Below, piece after piece: positions 57,004-64,000 of a stretch of DNA of 64,000 nucleotides. The stretch is taken from contig JAABTN010000005.1 in assembly GCA_011389895.1 (NCBI GenBank), forward strand, positions 1 to 64,000, in the 5' to 3' direction. Made by a program: the position numbers and the translations under genes. Below the pieces are notes generated by a model. It did no database searches, was not told the origin of the DNA, and saw only the letters and a program-made list of their open reading frames with translations. This DNA comes from Maritimibacter sp. Lineage in GTDB: Bacteria > Pseudomonadota > Alphaproteobacteria > Rhodobacterales > Rhodobacteraceae. The stretch's first letter is position 1; the number at the start of each line of letters is the position of its first letter.

Positions 57004-59148
57004 ATGGAGCGTCGTGTCGAAAAATTCGGTTTGAAGATCGCGCCGGAGATCGCGTTGTTTGTCGAAACCCGGGCCTTGCCCAAGACCGGGGTGCGGGCGG
57101 ATGACTTCTGGCGCGGGTTCGCGCAGATCGTTGAAGATTTGACGCCCACCAACCGCGCGCTTCTGGCCAAACGCGACGAGATGCAGGCGCGAATCGACGC
57201 ATGGTATCGCGCGGGTGGGGGTGACATGGCCGCGCAGAAGGCGTTTCTCGAAGAGATCGGATATCTCCTGCCCGAAGGCGCCCCTTTCGAGATCGAGACC
57301 ACCAACGTGGACCCCGAGATCGCCACCATCGCCGGACCGCAACTGGTCGTGCCGGTCACCAACGCCCGCTACGTTTTGAACGCGGCCAACGCGCGCTGGG
57401 GGTCGCTCTACGATGCGCTCTACGGCACCGATGCGCTGGGCGATTTGCCCAAGGGGAAAGGATATGACCCGGACCGGGGCGCGCGGGTGATCGCATGGGC
57501 CAAGGCGCATCTGGATGCCATCGCGCCGCTCGACGGGGCGTCCTGGGCGGATGCGACCGCGCTTTCGGTAAAGGGCGGCGCGCTGTCGCTTCAAACCGCT
57601 GGCGGGGCCACGGCGTTGGCCGACCCGGCGATGTTCGTCGGCTGGTCCACCGACCCCTGTGATCTTCAGGTGATCCTGCGCGTCAACGGGCTTCATATCG
57701 ACATCCGGGTCGATCCGACCACCCAGGTGGGGCAACAGGACGCTGCGGGTGTGTCCGATATCCGGCTTGAGAGCGCGATGTCGGCGATTGTCGATTGCGA
57801 GGATTCGGTGGCCTGTGTCGACGGGGTGGACAAGGCGCTCGCCTATGACAACTGGCTGGGGCTGATGAAAGGCGATCTGCGCGAAGAGGTTACCAAGGGG
57901 GGCGAGACCTTCACAAGGCGTCTCAACCCCGACATCGCCTGCAAAACGCCCGCCGGTGGCGATCTGACGTTGAAGGGCCGCGCGCTTTTGCTCGTGCGCA
58001 ACGTGGGGCACCTGATGACCACGCCCGCGATCCTCGATGCCGATGGCAACGAGGTCTTCGAGGGCCTGATGGACGCGATGATGACGACGCTCGCCGCGAT
58101 GCATGACCTGCCGCGCAAGGCAAACTCGGCGACGGGCAGCGTCTATGTCGTGAAGCCGAAGATGCATGGCCCCGAAGAGGTGCGGTTCGCGGATGAGCTG
58201 TTCACCCGGGTCGAGGCGGTGCTTGGCCTGCCGCGTTATACCGTGAAGCTCGGGATCATGGACGAAGAGCGGCGCACCAGCGCGAACCTCATGGAATGTA
58301 TCCGGGCGGCGAAACACCGGGTGGCCTTCATCAACACCGGCTTTCTCGACCGCACGGGGGATGAAATTCATACCGCCATAGAAGCCGGGCCGATGATCCG
58401 CAAGGGCGAGATGAAGGGCACCGCCTGGATCACGGCCTATGAGGATCGCAACGTGGACATCGGGCTTGCCTGCGGGCTGAAGGGCCGGGCGCAGATCGGC
58501 AAGGGCATGTGGGCCATGCCGGACCAGATGGAGGCGATGCTTCAGGCCAAGGTGGGCCACCCCGAGGCGGGGGCAAGCTGTGCCTGGGTGCCGTCGCCCA
58601 CGGCGGCCACGCTCCACGCCACGCACTACCACCGCGTCGACGTGGCCGGGGTGCAGGACAAGCTTGCTGCAGACGGAGCGCGCGCCACGCTGGACGATCT
58701 TCTGACCGTGCCGCTGGCCGATGGCGTGAACTGGTCCGAAGTGGAAATCCGCGAAGAGATCGAGAACAACGCGCAGGGCATCCTTGGCTACGTGGTGCGC
58801 TGGGTCGAACAGGGCGTGGGGTGCTCGACGGTGCCCAACATCCACGACGTGGGCCTGATGGAAGACCGGGCAACCTGTCGCATATCCTCGCAGGCGCTTG
58901 CCAACTGGCTGCACCACGGGGTGGTCAGCGTGGACGAGGTCATGGCGGCGATGCGCAAGATGGCCCAAGTCGTGGACCGGCAGAACGCGGATGATCCCTT
59001 GTATCAGCCGATGGCGCCGGGGTTCGATACGGTGGCCTTCATGGCGGCCTGCGATCTGGTATTCAAGGGGCGCGAACAGCCGTCGGGCTATACCGAGCCG
59101 GTTCTGCATGCGCGGCGGTCGGAAGCCAAGGCCTTGCGCCGGGGATAA
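57004..59148 (+). CDS. glcB: Malate synthase G
   Basis: Condenses glyoxylate and acetyl-CoA to malate (glyoxylate cycle and glycolate use). 714 residues, standard for isoform G. Seen: [83 protein letters not shown]-type [14 protein letters not shown] (catalytic base region) and GAGKGMW-type [11 protein letters not shown]. The track starts at 56764 inside DUF2256; ATG 57004 with GGAGG upstream is correct. Two hairpins follow the stop. Confidence 0.96.
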   Translation: MERRVEKFGLKIAPEIALFVETRALPKTGVRADDFWRGFAQIVEDLTPTNRALLAKRDEMQARIDAWYRAGGGDMAAQKAFLEEIGYLLPEGAPFEIETTNVDPEIATIAGPQLVVPVTNARYVLNAANARWGSLYDALYGTDALGDLPKGKGYDPDRGARVIAWAKAHLDAIAPLDGASWADATALSVKGGALSLQTAGGATALADPAMFVGWSTDPCDLQVILRVNGLHIDIRVDPTTQVGQQDAAGVSDIRLESAMSAIVDCEDSVACVDGVDKALAYDNWLGLMKGDLREEVTKGGETFTRRLNPDIACKTPAGGDLTLKGRALLLVRNVGHLMTTPAILDADGNEVFEGLMDAMMTTLAAMHDLPRKANSATGSVYVVKPKMHGPEEVRFADELFTRVEAVLGLPRYTVKLGIMDEERRTSANLMECIRAAKHRVAFINTGFLDRTGDEIHTAIEAGPMIRKGEMKGTAWITAYEDRNVDIGLACGLKGRAQIGKGMWAMPDQMEAMLQAKVGHPEAGASCAWVPSPTAATLHATHYHRVDVAGVQDKLAADGARATLDDLLTVPLADGVNWSEVEIREEIENNAQGILGYVVRWVEQGVGCSTVPNIHDVGLMEDRATCRISSQALANWLHHGVVSVDEVMAAMRKMAQVVDRQNADDPLYQPMAPGFDTVAFMAACDLVFKGREQPSGYTEPVLHARRSEAKALRRG

Positions 59149-59161
59149 CCCCCGTCGCCGT

Positions 59162-59186
59162 GGGTTTGGGGGCTTCCCCCAAACCC
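59162..59186 (+). terminator. Strong hairpin after glcB
   Basis: Perfect 11-bp stem GGGTTTGGGGG/CCCCCAAACCC with a 3-base loop, 14 bases after the glcB stop, followed by CCTTTCC. It is the likely end of the glcB transcript. Confidence 0.75.
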
Positions 59187-59194
59187 CCTTTCCT

Positions 59195-59272
59195 CCAGGG
59201 GCTGTCTGCCCCTGGAACCCCGCGATTACCAGGGGGGCTGTCTGCCCCCTAGGACCCCCGAGGATATTTTTG
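59195..59272 (+). repeat. Twin CTGTCTGCC hairpins and GGATATTTTT element (REP-like)
   Basis: Two closely related inverted repeats: CCAGGGGC-TGTCT-GCCCCTGG (59195-59215) and CCAGGGGGGC-TGTCT-GCCCCCTAGG (59229-59253), sharing the loop TGTCT. The second is followed by ACCCCCGAGGATATTTTTGG. A hairpin followed by CCCC..GGATATTT is also seen on the minus strand at 21058-21097. I take these as dispersed palindromic elements of this genome group. Confidence 0.6.
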
Positions 59273-59601
59273 GCACGATGAAGCGAGAGGTGCGGGGCAG
59301 CTTTGCAGACAGAGCGGTCGTTCGCTGTTGGTGCACCTTGGCCTGCCCCGAGAGGCGGCTGTGCGCAGGAAGCGGGCTTTGTAAAGTTTTGGGCTTATCC
59401 TGACAGTGGACCTTCACGCTGAATGCGGCGAGCGGCAGGTCAGAGCCCAAACTGCATCATGCTACGCCTGCCATGAATGGCTGCGTTAACGCTTGAACAG
59501 GACGCTGGAACCAAGCGGGGCTATAGGCTGGGTTCAGATGCCATATTTTGGCCATTTCCGACATTTATTTGAACGCAGCAAGACGACGAAGGAGTGAAGA
59601 G
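59273..59601. other. Gap after glcB, probably degenerate repeat sequence
   Basis: About 330 bases with no supported gene. Short open frames exist on both strands but carry no motif or ribosome binding site. The sequence (GGCACGATGAAGCG onward) reminds me of intergenic sequence repeated in Roseobacter-group genomes, which I cannot check here. GC content falls toward the right, where the next two genes also have lower GC. Confidence 0.4.
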
Positions 59602-60051
59602 ATGGAACAGACCAGCGACGATCGACGAGCGAAATTCGGGCTGATTGGGTTCATGCTGGGTGTTGCGAGTCTCGTCGTTATTCTTGTTCAGATTTCTGCA
59701 CTTTTTGAGCCACAAGAGAAGAGTAGTGGTTCCATGATTGGCGAGATTGCAGCAGACATAAAGCAATCAGCGGCGCGCAAATTGGCCGGGGAGCCAGCAC
59801 CAGAGCCCACTCCTGCGCCCCGTGATTACAGTCAATTCATCACAATTGCCGCGCTCTGTGTGGCAGCTATCGCGGTCGTGCTTGGTGGCATAGGATTATA
59901 TCGAAACGAACCACACCGGCTTTCATATATGGCTGTTGGTTTCGGCGTTTCAGCATTCGTTATGCAGTATGTGCTCTGGTTAGCGATCCTGTTTTGCGGC
60001 GTGGCGTTACTCATCAGTATTCTCGAAAACTTCGAGGGTATTTTCGACTAG
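59602..60051 (+). CDS. Small inner membrane protein (YidI-like)
   Basis: 149 residues. MEQTSDDRRAKFGLIGFMLGVASLVVILVQISALF opens with a basic stretch and first membrane segment; a polar, proline-rich loop (AGEPAPEPTPAPRDYSQ) follows, then FITIAALCVAAIAVVLGGIGLY and FGVSAFVMQYVLWLAILFCGVALLISIL. The pattern resembles proteins annotated as inner membrane YidI in alphaproteobacteria. AAGGAG is 7 bases before ATG 59602; the track's 59548 start lacks a site. The lower GC and many A/T-ending codons set it apart from neighbours. Function unknown. Confidence 0.75.
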   Translation: MEQTSDDRRAKFGLIGFMLGVASLVVILVQISALFEPQEKSSGSMIGEIAADIKQSAARKLAGEPAPEPTPAPRDYSQFITIAALCVAAIAVVLGGIGLYRNEPHRLSYMAVGFGVSAFVMQYVLWLAILFCGVALLISILENFEGIFD

Positions 60052-60181
60052 ATAAATGCGCATGAGCCGGATGAAAATGTGGGGGTAAGCGATTTGGTGG
60101 ACAGTGCCAAGGTGATGGTTGGGACTTTGGGGCGGATATTGGGGCCGAAGTGAGCCTGACAGCGAGCGGAGCAAACATTGC

Positions 60182-60646
60182 ATGTTGGCACGATACGGGC
60201 TGAAAGCACTCGAATACCTGCTCTACGCTTTAGCGGCGCTGGCGGCTTTCGAACTGTTCCGGATCCAGTCGGAAGATCGGGAGTCGGCAATCACCCTTGC
60301 TGGCGTAATCTTCATCTTGATTGGCTTGGGCGTGCTGGTGCCGCGGATCGTCGCCTATTGGAAATGGCCACGTGTAGCAGCGACGGTGGGTGGCCATCGC
60401 GCAACCTGGGACGGGGAAAAAAGCGCCGCGTTCTCCTACGACTTCGGCGATCAACGCTTTAGTGGTCGCTTGCGGTCAATATACGGCAGCGCCCGGCCGA
60501 CACGGCTGCACGTCTGCGTGAACCCCCGCGCCCCTGCAGTCCGATATCTGGTCTGGTGGACCGTCTGGTGCGTCGGATTGGTGCTTCTGTGCCTTGGCAT
60601 TTTTGTGCTGACGACAGGGATGCATCCTTTCGGCTGGCCTGGATGA
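60182..60646 (+). CDS. Membrane protein, DUF3592-like layout
   Basis: 154 residues. Two N-terminal membrane segments (LEYLLYALAALAAFELF, AITLAGVIFILIGLGVLVPRIV), a middle beta-rich soluble part (WPRVAATVGGHRATWDGEKSAAFSYDFGDQRFSGRLRSIYG) and a C-terminal membrane segment (LVWWTVWCVGLVLLCLGIFVL). The order TM-beta-TM with a W-P-x-V-x-A-T-V entry resembles DUF3592. ATG 60182 follows CGGAG at 11 bases. It is 130 bases after the previous membrane protein; both seem to be accessory genes. Confidence 0.65.
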   Translation: MLARYGLKALEYLLYALAALAAFELFRIQSEDRESAITLAGVIFILIGLGVLVPRIVAYWKWPRVAATVGGHRATWDGEKSAAFSYDFGDQRFSGRLRSIYGSARPTRLHVCVNPRAPAVRYLVWWTVWCVGLVLLCLGIFVLTTGMHPFGWPG

Positions 60647-60655
60647 ATTGGCATT

Positions 60656-60685
60656 CAACCGACATTCCCCCAACCGACATTCCCC
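60656..60685 (+). repeat. 15-bp tandem duplication
   Basis: CAACCGACATTCCCC occurs twice in direct succession just after the DUF3592-like gene. A two-copy array of this size is a simple replication-slippage product and possibly a variable site. Confidence 0.9.
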
Positions 60686-61011
60686 AAGTGGCCTGCCGCC
60701 AGACGGGAAGACCGCGTGACAAGGCCGTGCGGTCAAGCATTTCTTAGCTCCGAACCTCACTTGGCCTCGCCCAGATGCCCAATTTTGGGTGTTTGAGGCC
60801 AAGTGGCGGGGTCGTCCTTGGCCTTCTGAGGCGATTTTCAACGCGGCGGACAGACCTGTCCAGCCGGCTTTTGGGGCCGGGAGGCCGCAATGGCCGCGAG
60901 CATGTATTCGGCACGATGAAGGGCGGGGCTCTTTCCGGCTACGTAGTTTTCCGAAGTTGTAGGGCGGGGTTTGCCGGGGCAGGCTGGCCGTCACAACGGG
61001 AGGAGTTTGCC
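60686..61011. other. Gap before the alpha/beta hydrolase gene
   Basis: About 325 bases without a supported gene. The open frame in the track (from 60775) is the upstream run-in of the hydrolase frame. A CGGCACGATGAAG stretch (60910 region) shares GGCACGATGAAG with 59272-59283, so related repeat sequence may flank the two accessory membrane genes. Confidence 0.4.
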
Positions 61012-62067
61012 ATGTCGATACCAGTAATAACACGGGCCGAGCGCGTGACATCGGCCCGGATCGAGACCCGCGTGCTGTTTGCCGGGCCCGAGGACGGCGT
61101 GCCGGTGGTCTTTGTCCATGGCAACCTGTCGGCGGCGACGTGGTGGGAAGAAACCATGCTACGCCTGCCCGAGGGTTTTCGCGCCATCGCGCCCGATCTG
61201 CGCTCTTATGGCGAAGCCGATCCAGCCGCCAAGGTCGACGCCACGCGGGGCCTGCGGGATCTGTCGGATGATCTCGCGGCCTTGCTTGAGGCGCTGGACA
61301 TCCCGGCTGCCCATTTCGTTGGCCATTCGCTGGGCGGTGCGGTGTTGTGGCAGGTTCTGGCCGATCACGCGAGCCGGGTCTTGTCGCTGACACAGGTCTG
61401 CCCCGGTGCGCCGCAGGGCTTTGGCGCGGTCGGGCCGGACGGTGGCCCGGCCTATCCCGATAACGCGGGCGCAGGGGGCGGGGCGGTGAACCCAGACCTG
61501 ATTGCGCTGATGAAAGCGGGCGACCGGGGGGCGGAGACCCCCAATCACATGGTCAATGTGCTCAACACCTTCGTCTGGAAGCCGCCCTTCGTACCCGAGC
61601 GAATGGAGGCGTTTCTCAGCGCGGCGCTGGCGCAGCATCTGGGCCAGGCGGATTATCCCGGTGACGCGGTGCCCAGCGAAAACTGGCCCGGGGTCGCGCC
61701 CGGAAAAATGGGGCCGATCAACGCCATGGCCCCGATTTACCAAGACGATCCGCTGGCCTTCACCCGGTCGGGCGCGGCGGCCGCGATCCTGTGGTTGCGC
61801 GGCGCGGAGGATCAGGTGGTGGCGGATGGATCGCTTTTCGATATGGGCACCCTCGGCAGTCTCGGAGCGGTCCCCGGATGGCCGGGTGCGGATGTCATGC
61901 CGCCCCAGCCGATGATCACGCAGACCGAGGCCGCCCTTGCCGCCTACGAGGCGCAGGGTGGCACTGTCGAGCGGGTTGTGCTGGACGCCTGCGGCCATAG
62001 CCCTTACCTCGAAAGACCAGAGGCGTTCGACGAGGCGTTCCACGGGTTTCTCGCGCGCCAAGGCTGA
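61012..62067 (+). CDS. Alpha/beta hydrolase
   Basis: 351 residues. The oxyanion segment is VVFVHGNLSAATWWEE, the nucleophile elbow is FVGHSLGGAVLW, the acid is probably D in LRGAEDQVVADG and the catalytic His is in LDACGHSPYLERPEAF. A long insertion between nucleophile and acid (GFGAVGPDGGPAYPDNAGAGGG onward) forms the lid. Esterase, lactonase or dehalogenase-type activity cannot be separated. ATG 61012 has GGGAGGAG 6 bases upstream; the track begins 79 codons earlier. Confidence 0.9.
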   Translation: MSIPVITRAERVTSARIETRVLFAGPEDGVPVVFVHGNLSAATWWEETMLRLPEGFRAIAPDLRSYGEADPAAKVDATRGLRDLSDDLAALLEALDIPAAHFVGHSLGGAVLWQVLADHASRVLSLTQVCPGAPQGFGAVGPDGGPAYPDNAGAGGGAVNPDLIALMKAGDRGAETPNHMVNVLNTFVWKPPFVPERMEAFLSAALAQHLGQADYPGDAVPSENWPGVAPGKMGPINAMAPIYQDDPLAFTRSGAAAAILWLRGAEDQVVADGSLFDMGTLGSLGAVPGWPGADVMPPQPMITQTEAALAAYEAQGGTVERVVLDACGHSPYLERPEAFDEAFHGFLARQG

Positions 62068-62089
62068 TCTGGACCGACAGGAGGACATC

Positions 62090-62518
62090 ATGGCCGATAT
62101 TTCGCTGCGTCGTGCACGCACCATCATTCGCAAGACTTTTGAGAAGGGCACCGAGATGGGGTTGAAACCGCTCTCGGTGGTGGTGGTGGATACCGGCGGT
62201 CACGTGATCGCCTTCGAGCGTTCCGATGGGGCGCCCTCGGGCCGGTTCGACATCGCGTTGGGCAAGGCGCGGGGCTGTGTGCTCATGGGCATGACCGGGA
62301 CGCAACTGCGCGACCGGGCGGAACAACAGGCCTATTTCGTCGCCTCCGCCGGGGCGGCGCTGGGTGGAACCCTTGTCCCGGTGCCCGGTGGCATCCTGGT
62401 GCGCGACGCCAAGGGGCGGCTCCTGGGCGGGGTCGGGGTGACCGGCGACACGTCGGACAACGATCTCGCGGCGGGTGCGGCGGCGATCGAAAGCGTCGGG
62501 CTGGTCCCGAACGGCTGA
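62090..62518 (+). CDS. HbpS/GlcG-like (DUF336) protein
   Basis: 142 residues: LKPLSVVVVDTGGHVIAFERSDGAPSGRFDIALGKARGCVLMG and VPVPGGILVRDAKGRLLGGVGVTGDTSDNDLAAGAAAI are the conserved parts of the Haem-degrading/GlcG family. Members bind haem or corrinoid-like cofactors or act near aldehyde/glycolate enzymes; the role here is unknown. AGGAGG lies 5 bases before ATG 62090. It follows the hydrolase by 22 bases and is likely in one operon with it. Confidence 0.88.
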   Translation: MADISLRRARTIIRKTFEKGTEMGLKPLSVVVVDTGGHVIAFERSDGAPSGRFDIALGKARGCVLMGMTGTQLRDRAEQQAYFVASAGAALGGTLVPVPGGILVRDAKGRLLGGVGVTGDTSDNDLAAGAAAIESVGLVPNG

Positions 62519-62543
62519 CGGACGCGCGACTGTGCACATGTGC

Positions 62544-62580
62544 AGAAGGGGGCGGACGCCTGCGGTGTTGCGCCCCTTCT
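62544..62580 (+). terminator. Hairpin after the HbpS-like gene
   Basis: AGAAGGGGGCG pairs with CGCCCCTTCT (one bulged G), loop of 16 bases, 26 bases after the stop. It lacks a T-tract. Confidence 0.5.
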
Positions 62581-62632
62581 CATGCCCGCCCCAAGGGGCT
62601 AGGTTATGACCAAACGCGCCAAAGGACACTGC

Positions 62633-63412
62633 ATGACCCGGCCAAAGATCGGCATAATCGGCAACCCCACCCTGATCGGGGATCATTACCCGGCCCACGC
62701 GGGCGGCACGATGAATTCCCATGCCGTGGCAGAGGTGTCAGGGGGGCTGCCGCTTTTGATCCCCGCCGATCCGCGTCTGGTGAGCGTCGAGGAGCTGATG
62801 GAGACCTGCGATGGTTTTCTTCTGACCGGGGGGCGGCCCAACGTCCATCCCGAGGAATACGGGGAAGCCGCTACCGAGGCGCATGGTGATTTCGACCGCT
62901 GCCGGGATGCCATCACGCTTCCGCTGGTGCGCGCCTGTGTCGAGACCGGGCAACCGTTTCTGGGGGTGTGCCGCGGGTTCCAGGAGGTCAATGTCGCCAT
63001 GGGCGGGACGCTTTACCCCGAGATCCGGGACCTGCCGGGGCGGATGAACCACCGGATGCCCCCCGATGGCACGCTGGACGAGAAATTCGCGATCCGCCAC
63101 GCGGTGACCTTTGCCGAAGGCGGGGCGTTTCACCGGCTGATGGGGGCGCAAAAGGTGATGACCAACACGCTGCACGGGCAGGGGATCAAGACCGCCGGGG
63201 CGCGGATCGTGATCGACGGTCTCGCCGATGACGGCACGCCCGAGGCGATTTATATCGACGGGGCGCCGGGCTTCACGCTCGCCGTGCAGTGGCACCCGGA
63301 ATACAACGCCGCCAATGACCCGGTGTCACGCCCGCTCTTTGCCGCCTTTGGCGACGCCGCGCGGGATTGGGCCGATGGAAAGCGCCCGGCGGCGGCTTTG
63401 AAGGCCGGGTAG
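62633..63412 (+). CDS. Gamma-glutamyl-GABA hydrolase family (class I glutamine amidotransferase)
   Basis: 259 residues of the PuuD/peptidase C26 family. GIIGNPTLIGDHYPAH opens the domain; the nucleophile cysteine is in FLGVCRGFQEVNVAMGGTLY, and the His-Glu pair is in LAVQWHPEYNA. It hydrolyses gamma-glutamyl amides such as gamma-glutamyl-GABA in putrescine breakdown, but no puu genes are near, so the substrate is open. ATG 62633 follows AAAGGA by 6 bases; ATG 62606 (track) is an alternative. Confidence 0.9.
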   Translation: MTRPKIGIIGNPTLIGDHYPAHAGGTMNSHAVAEVSGGLPLLIPADPRLVSVEELMETCDGFLLTGGRPNVHPEEYGEAATEAHGDFDRCRDAITLPLVRACVETGQPFLGVCRGFQEVNVAMGGTLYPEIRDLPGRMNHRMPPDGTLDEKFAIRHAVTFAEGGAFHRLMGAQKVMTNTLHGQGIKTAGARIVIDGLADDGTPEAIYIDGAPGFTLAVQWHPEYNAANDPVSRPLFAAFGDAARDWADGKRPAAALKAG

Positions 63413-63435
63413 GCGTTCGGCACAACGCGGGGCAA

Positions 63436-64000
63436 TCAGGCGGGCACTAGCCGTGCTTCGAATTGCCTGAGCACCCGGCGGGCGGTTGCGCCATAGTCGT
63501 TCGGGTTCACGCGCAGCTCTGGAAACAGGGTGAAAAGCTCTTCGCGCGCCTGCGGGGCGATGGCGGTCAGACCCTCGGCCCCGGGATGGAAGCTCTCCGA
63601 TAATGCGCCGTTGGCCCAGACCACTTCATGTCGGTCAAACAGCATGTGGTAATAGGTCACCTGCGGCACCTCGATCTGTCGCACGCTGGTGCCGTTTTCG
63701 AGGTGCTTGGCGGGCACCATCACTTCGGGCGTGTCGAAATACAGGTTCGCGACCCCGGACCGGTGCAACATCCGGTGTTGGGGCGACACGAAAAGCGGCG
63801 CGTCATTGCCAAAGGCCCCGGCGGCAAAACGGATTGGCGCGATCCGGCCCCGCCCCGGCACCGTGCGTTTGCCGATCCAGCGCATCGGTTGCGGCCCCCG
63901 GTCGCGGGTCAGGACGAAGTCACCCGGATGCAGATCCTGTATCGGGCGCTCACCAAACGGCGTGCGAATGAGCGTGTTATGGGTGAAGCAGATGATGATG
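63436..64000 (-). CDS. Hint-domain (Hint_2) protein, N-terminus beyond right edge
   Basis: The frame is open from the right end of the window; the track's ATG at 63885 is internal. It begins ...IICFTHNTLIRTPFGERPIQDLHPGDFVLTRDRGPQPMRWIGKRTV, the Hint start with catalytic Cys, then APLFVSPQHRMLH and VTYYHMLFDRHEVVWANGALSESFHPG. The layout matches the Hint_2 protein inside the dcw cluster. The N-terminal segment and start are outside the window. CFTHNT differs from the usual CFTPGT at the cleavage site region. Confidence 0.85.
   Translation of the reverse strand, partial: IIICFTHNTLIRTPFGERPIQDLHPGDFVLTRDRGPQPMRWIGKRTVPGRGRIAPIRFAAGAFGNDAPLFVSPQHRMLHRSGVANLYFDTPEVMVPAKHLENGTSVRQIEVPQVTYYHMLFDRHEVVWANGALSESFHPGAEGLTAIAPQAREELFTLFPELRVNPNDYGATARRVLRQFEARLVPA

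Noticed and set aside
56959-59109. 716-residue minus-strand ORF opposite glcB
   Set aside because: Mirror frame of malate synthase G, whose motifs are unambiguous.

Overview
The window is high-GC chromosomal DNA of an alphaproteobacterium, most likely a marine Rhodobacteraceae (Roseobacter-group) strain. The signs are gene content and style: a DUF1127 gene followed by an array of CCTCCTCCC-loop hairpins (the CcsR/cuckoo-RNA locus of Rhodobacter), Hint_2-type proteins, DUF2484 between murC and murB, aerobic cobaltochelatase genes cobS/cobT, and a short bolA/J-domain pair. No species can be named from the sequence alone. I saw no tRNA, rRNA, IS element, prophage or CRISPR array.

Layout. (1) 1-1906: 3' part of a UvrD/PcrA helicase that carries an unusual AT-richer in-frame insert. 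(2) 2041-2618, minus strand: DUF1127 gene plus eight hairpins with anti-Shine-Dalgarno loops, read here as four two-hairpin sRNAs ending in a T-tract terminator. (3) 2944-4032: Mrp ATPase. (4) 4081-4475: long upstream region with paired TGGGA boxes, the likely MraZ operator region. (5) 4767-30136: the division and cell wall (dcw) cluster mraZ-rsmH-ftsL-ftsI-murE-murF-mraY-murD-ftsW-murG-murC-murB-ddl-ftsQ-ftsA-ftsZ followed by bamD and recN. Four passengers interrupt it: an antisense Hint-domain gene (mraY/murD), a DMT-family permease (murD/ftsW), and a GNAT enzyme plus a DUF2484 protein (murC/murB). lpxC, which in many relatives sits between ftsZ and bamD, is absent; a strong terminator is found there instead.

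(6) 30195-40125: mixed metabolism. It holds a FAD-linked oxidase, a ClC channel with CBS region, DUF427, aminopeptidase P and cobT in one operon, an NADPH-dependent FMN reductase, a small exported protein and cobS. (7) 40260-43642: an ECF sigma factor, its membrane anti-sigma (RskA type), an exported fasciclin protein, an exported MsrB and an EF-hand protein. This looks like an envelope/oxidative stress cassette and resembles the mycobacterial SigK/RskA/MPT70 module. (8) 43603-50333: GMC oxidoreductase, NmrA-like protein, J-domain protein and bolA (divergent), DUF4177 protein, thioesterase, SleB-type hydrolase and an MFS carrier.

(9) 50426-59148: sugar-nucleotide-type epimerase, gatB, a lipoprotein lytic transglycosylase, pepN, two very small genes (a one-TM protein and DUF2256) and malate synthase G. 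(10) 59149-61011: an accessory-looking patch with REP-like hairpins, two orphan membrane proteins of lower GC and a 15-bp tandem duplication. (11) 61012-64000: alpha/beta hydrolase, HbpS/GlcG-like protein, a class-I glutamine amidotransferase of the PuuD type and a second Hint-domain gene cut by the right edge.

The most notable items are the eight-hairpin cuckoo-RNA array, the insert in UvrD, the ECF sigma/anti-sigma/fasciclin/MsrB module apparently lying inside an ancestral bolA-J-domain-cobS-cobT neighbourhood, the TGGGA box array before mraZ, and the two Hint_2 proteins. I did not see a clearly new defence or mobile system. Functions come from motif recognition and memory of families; no database search was run.
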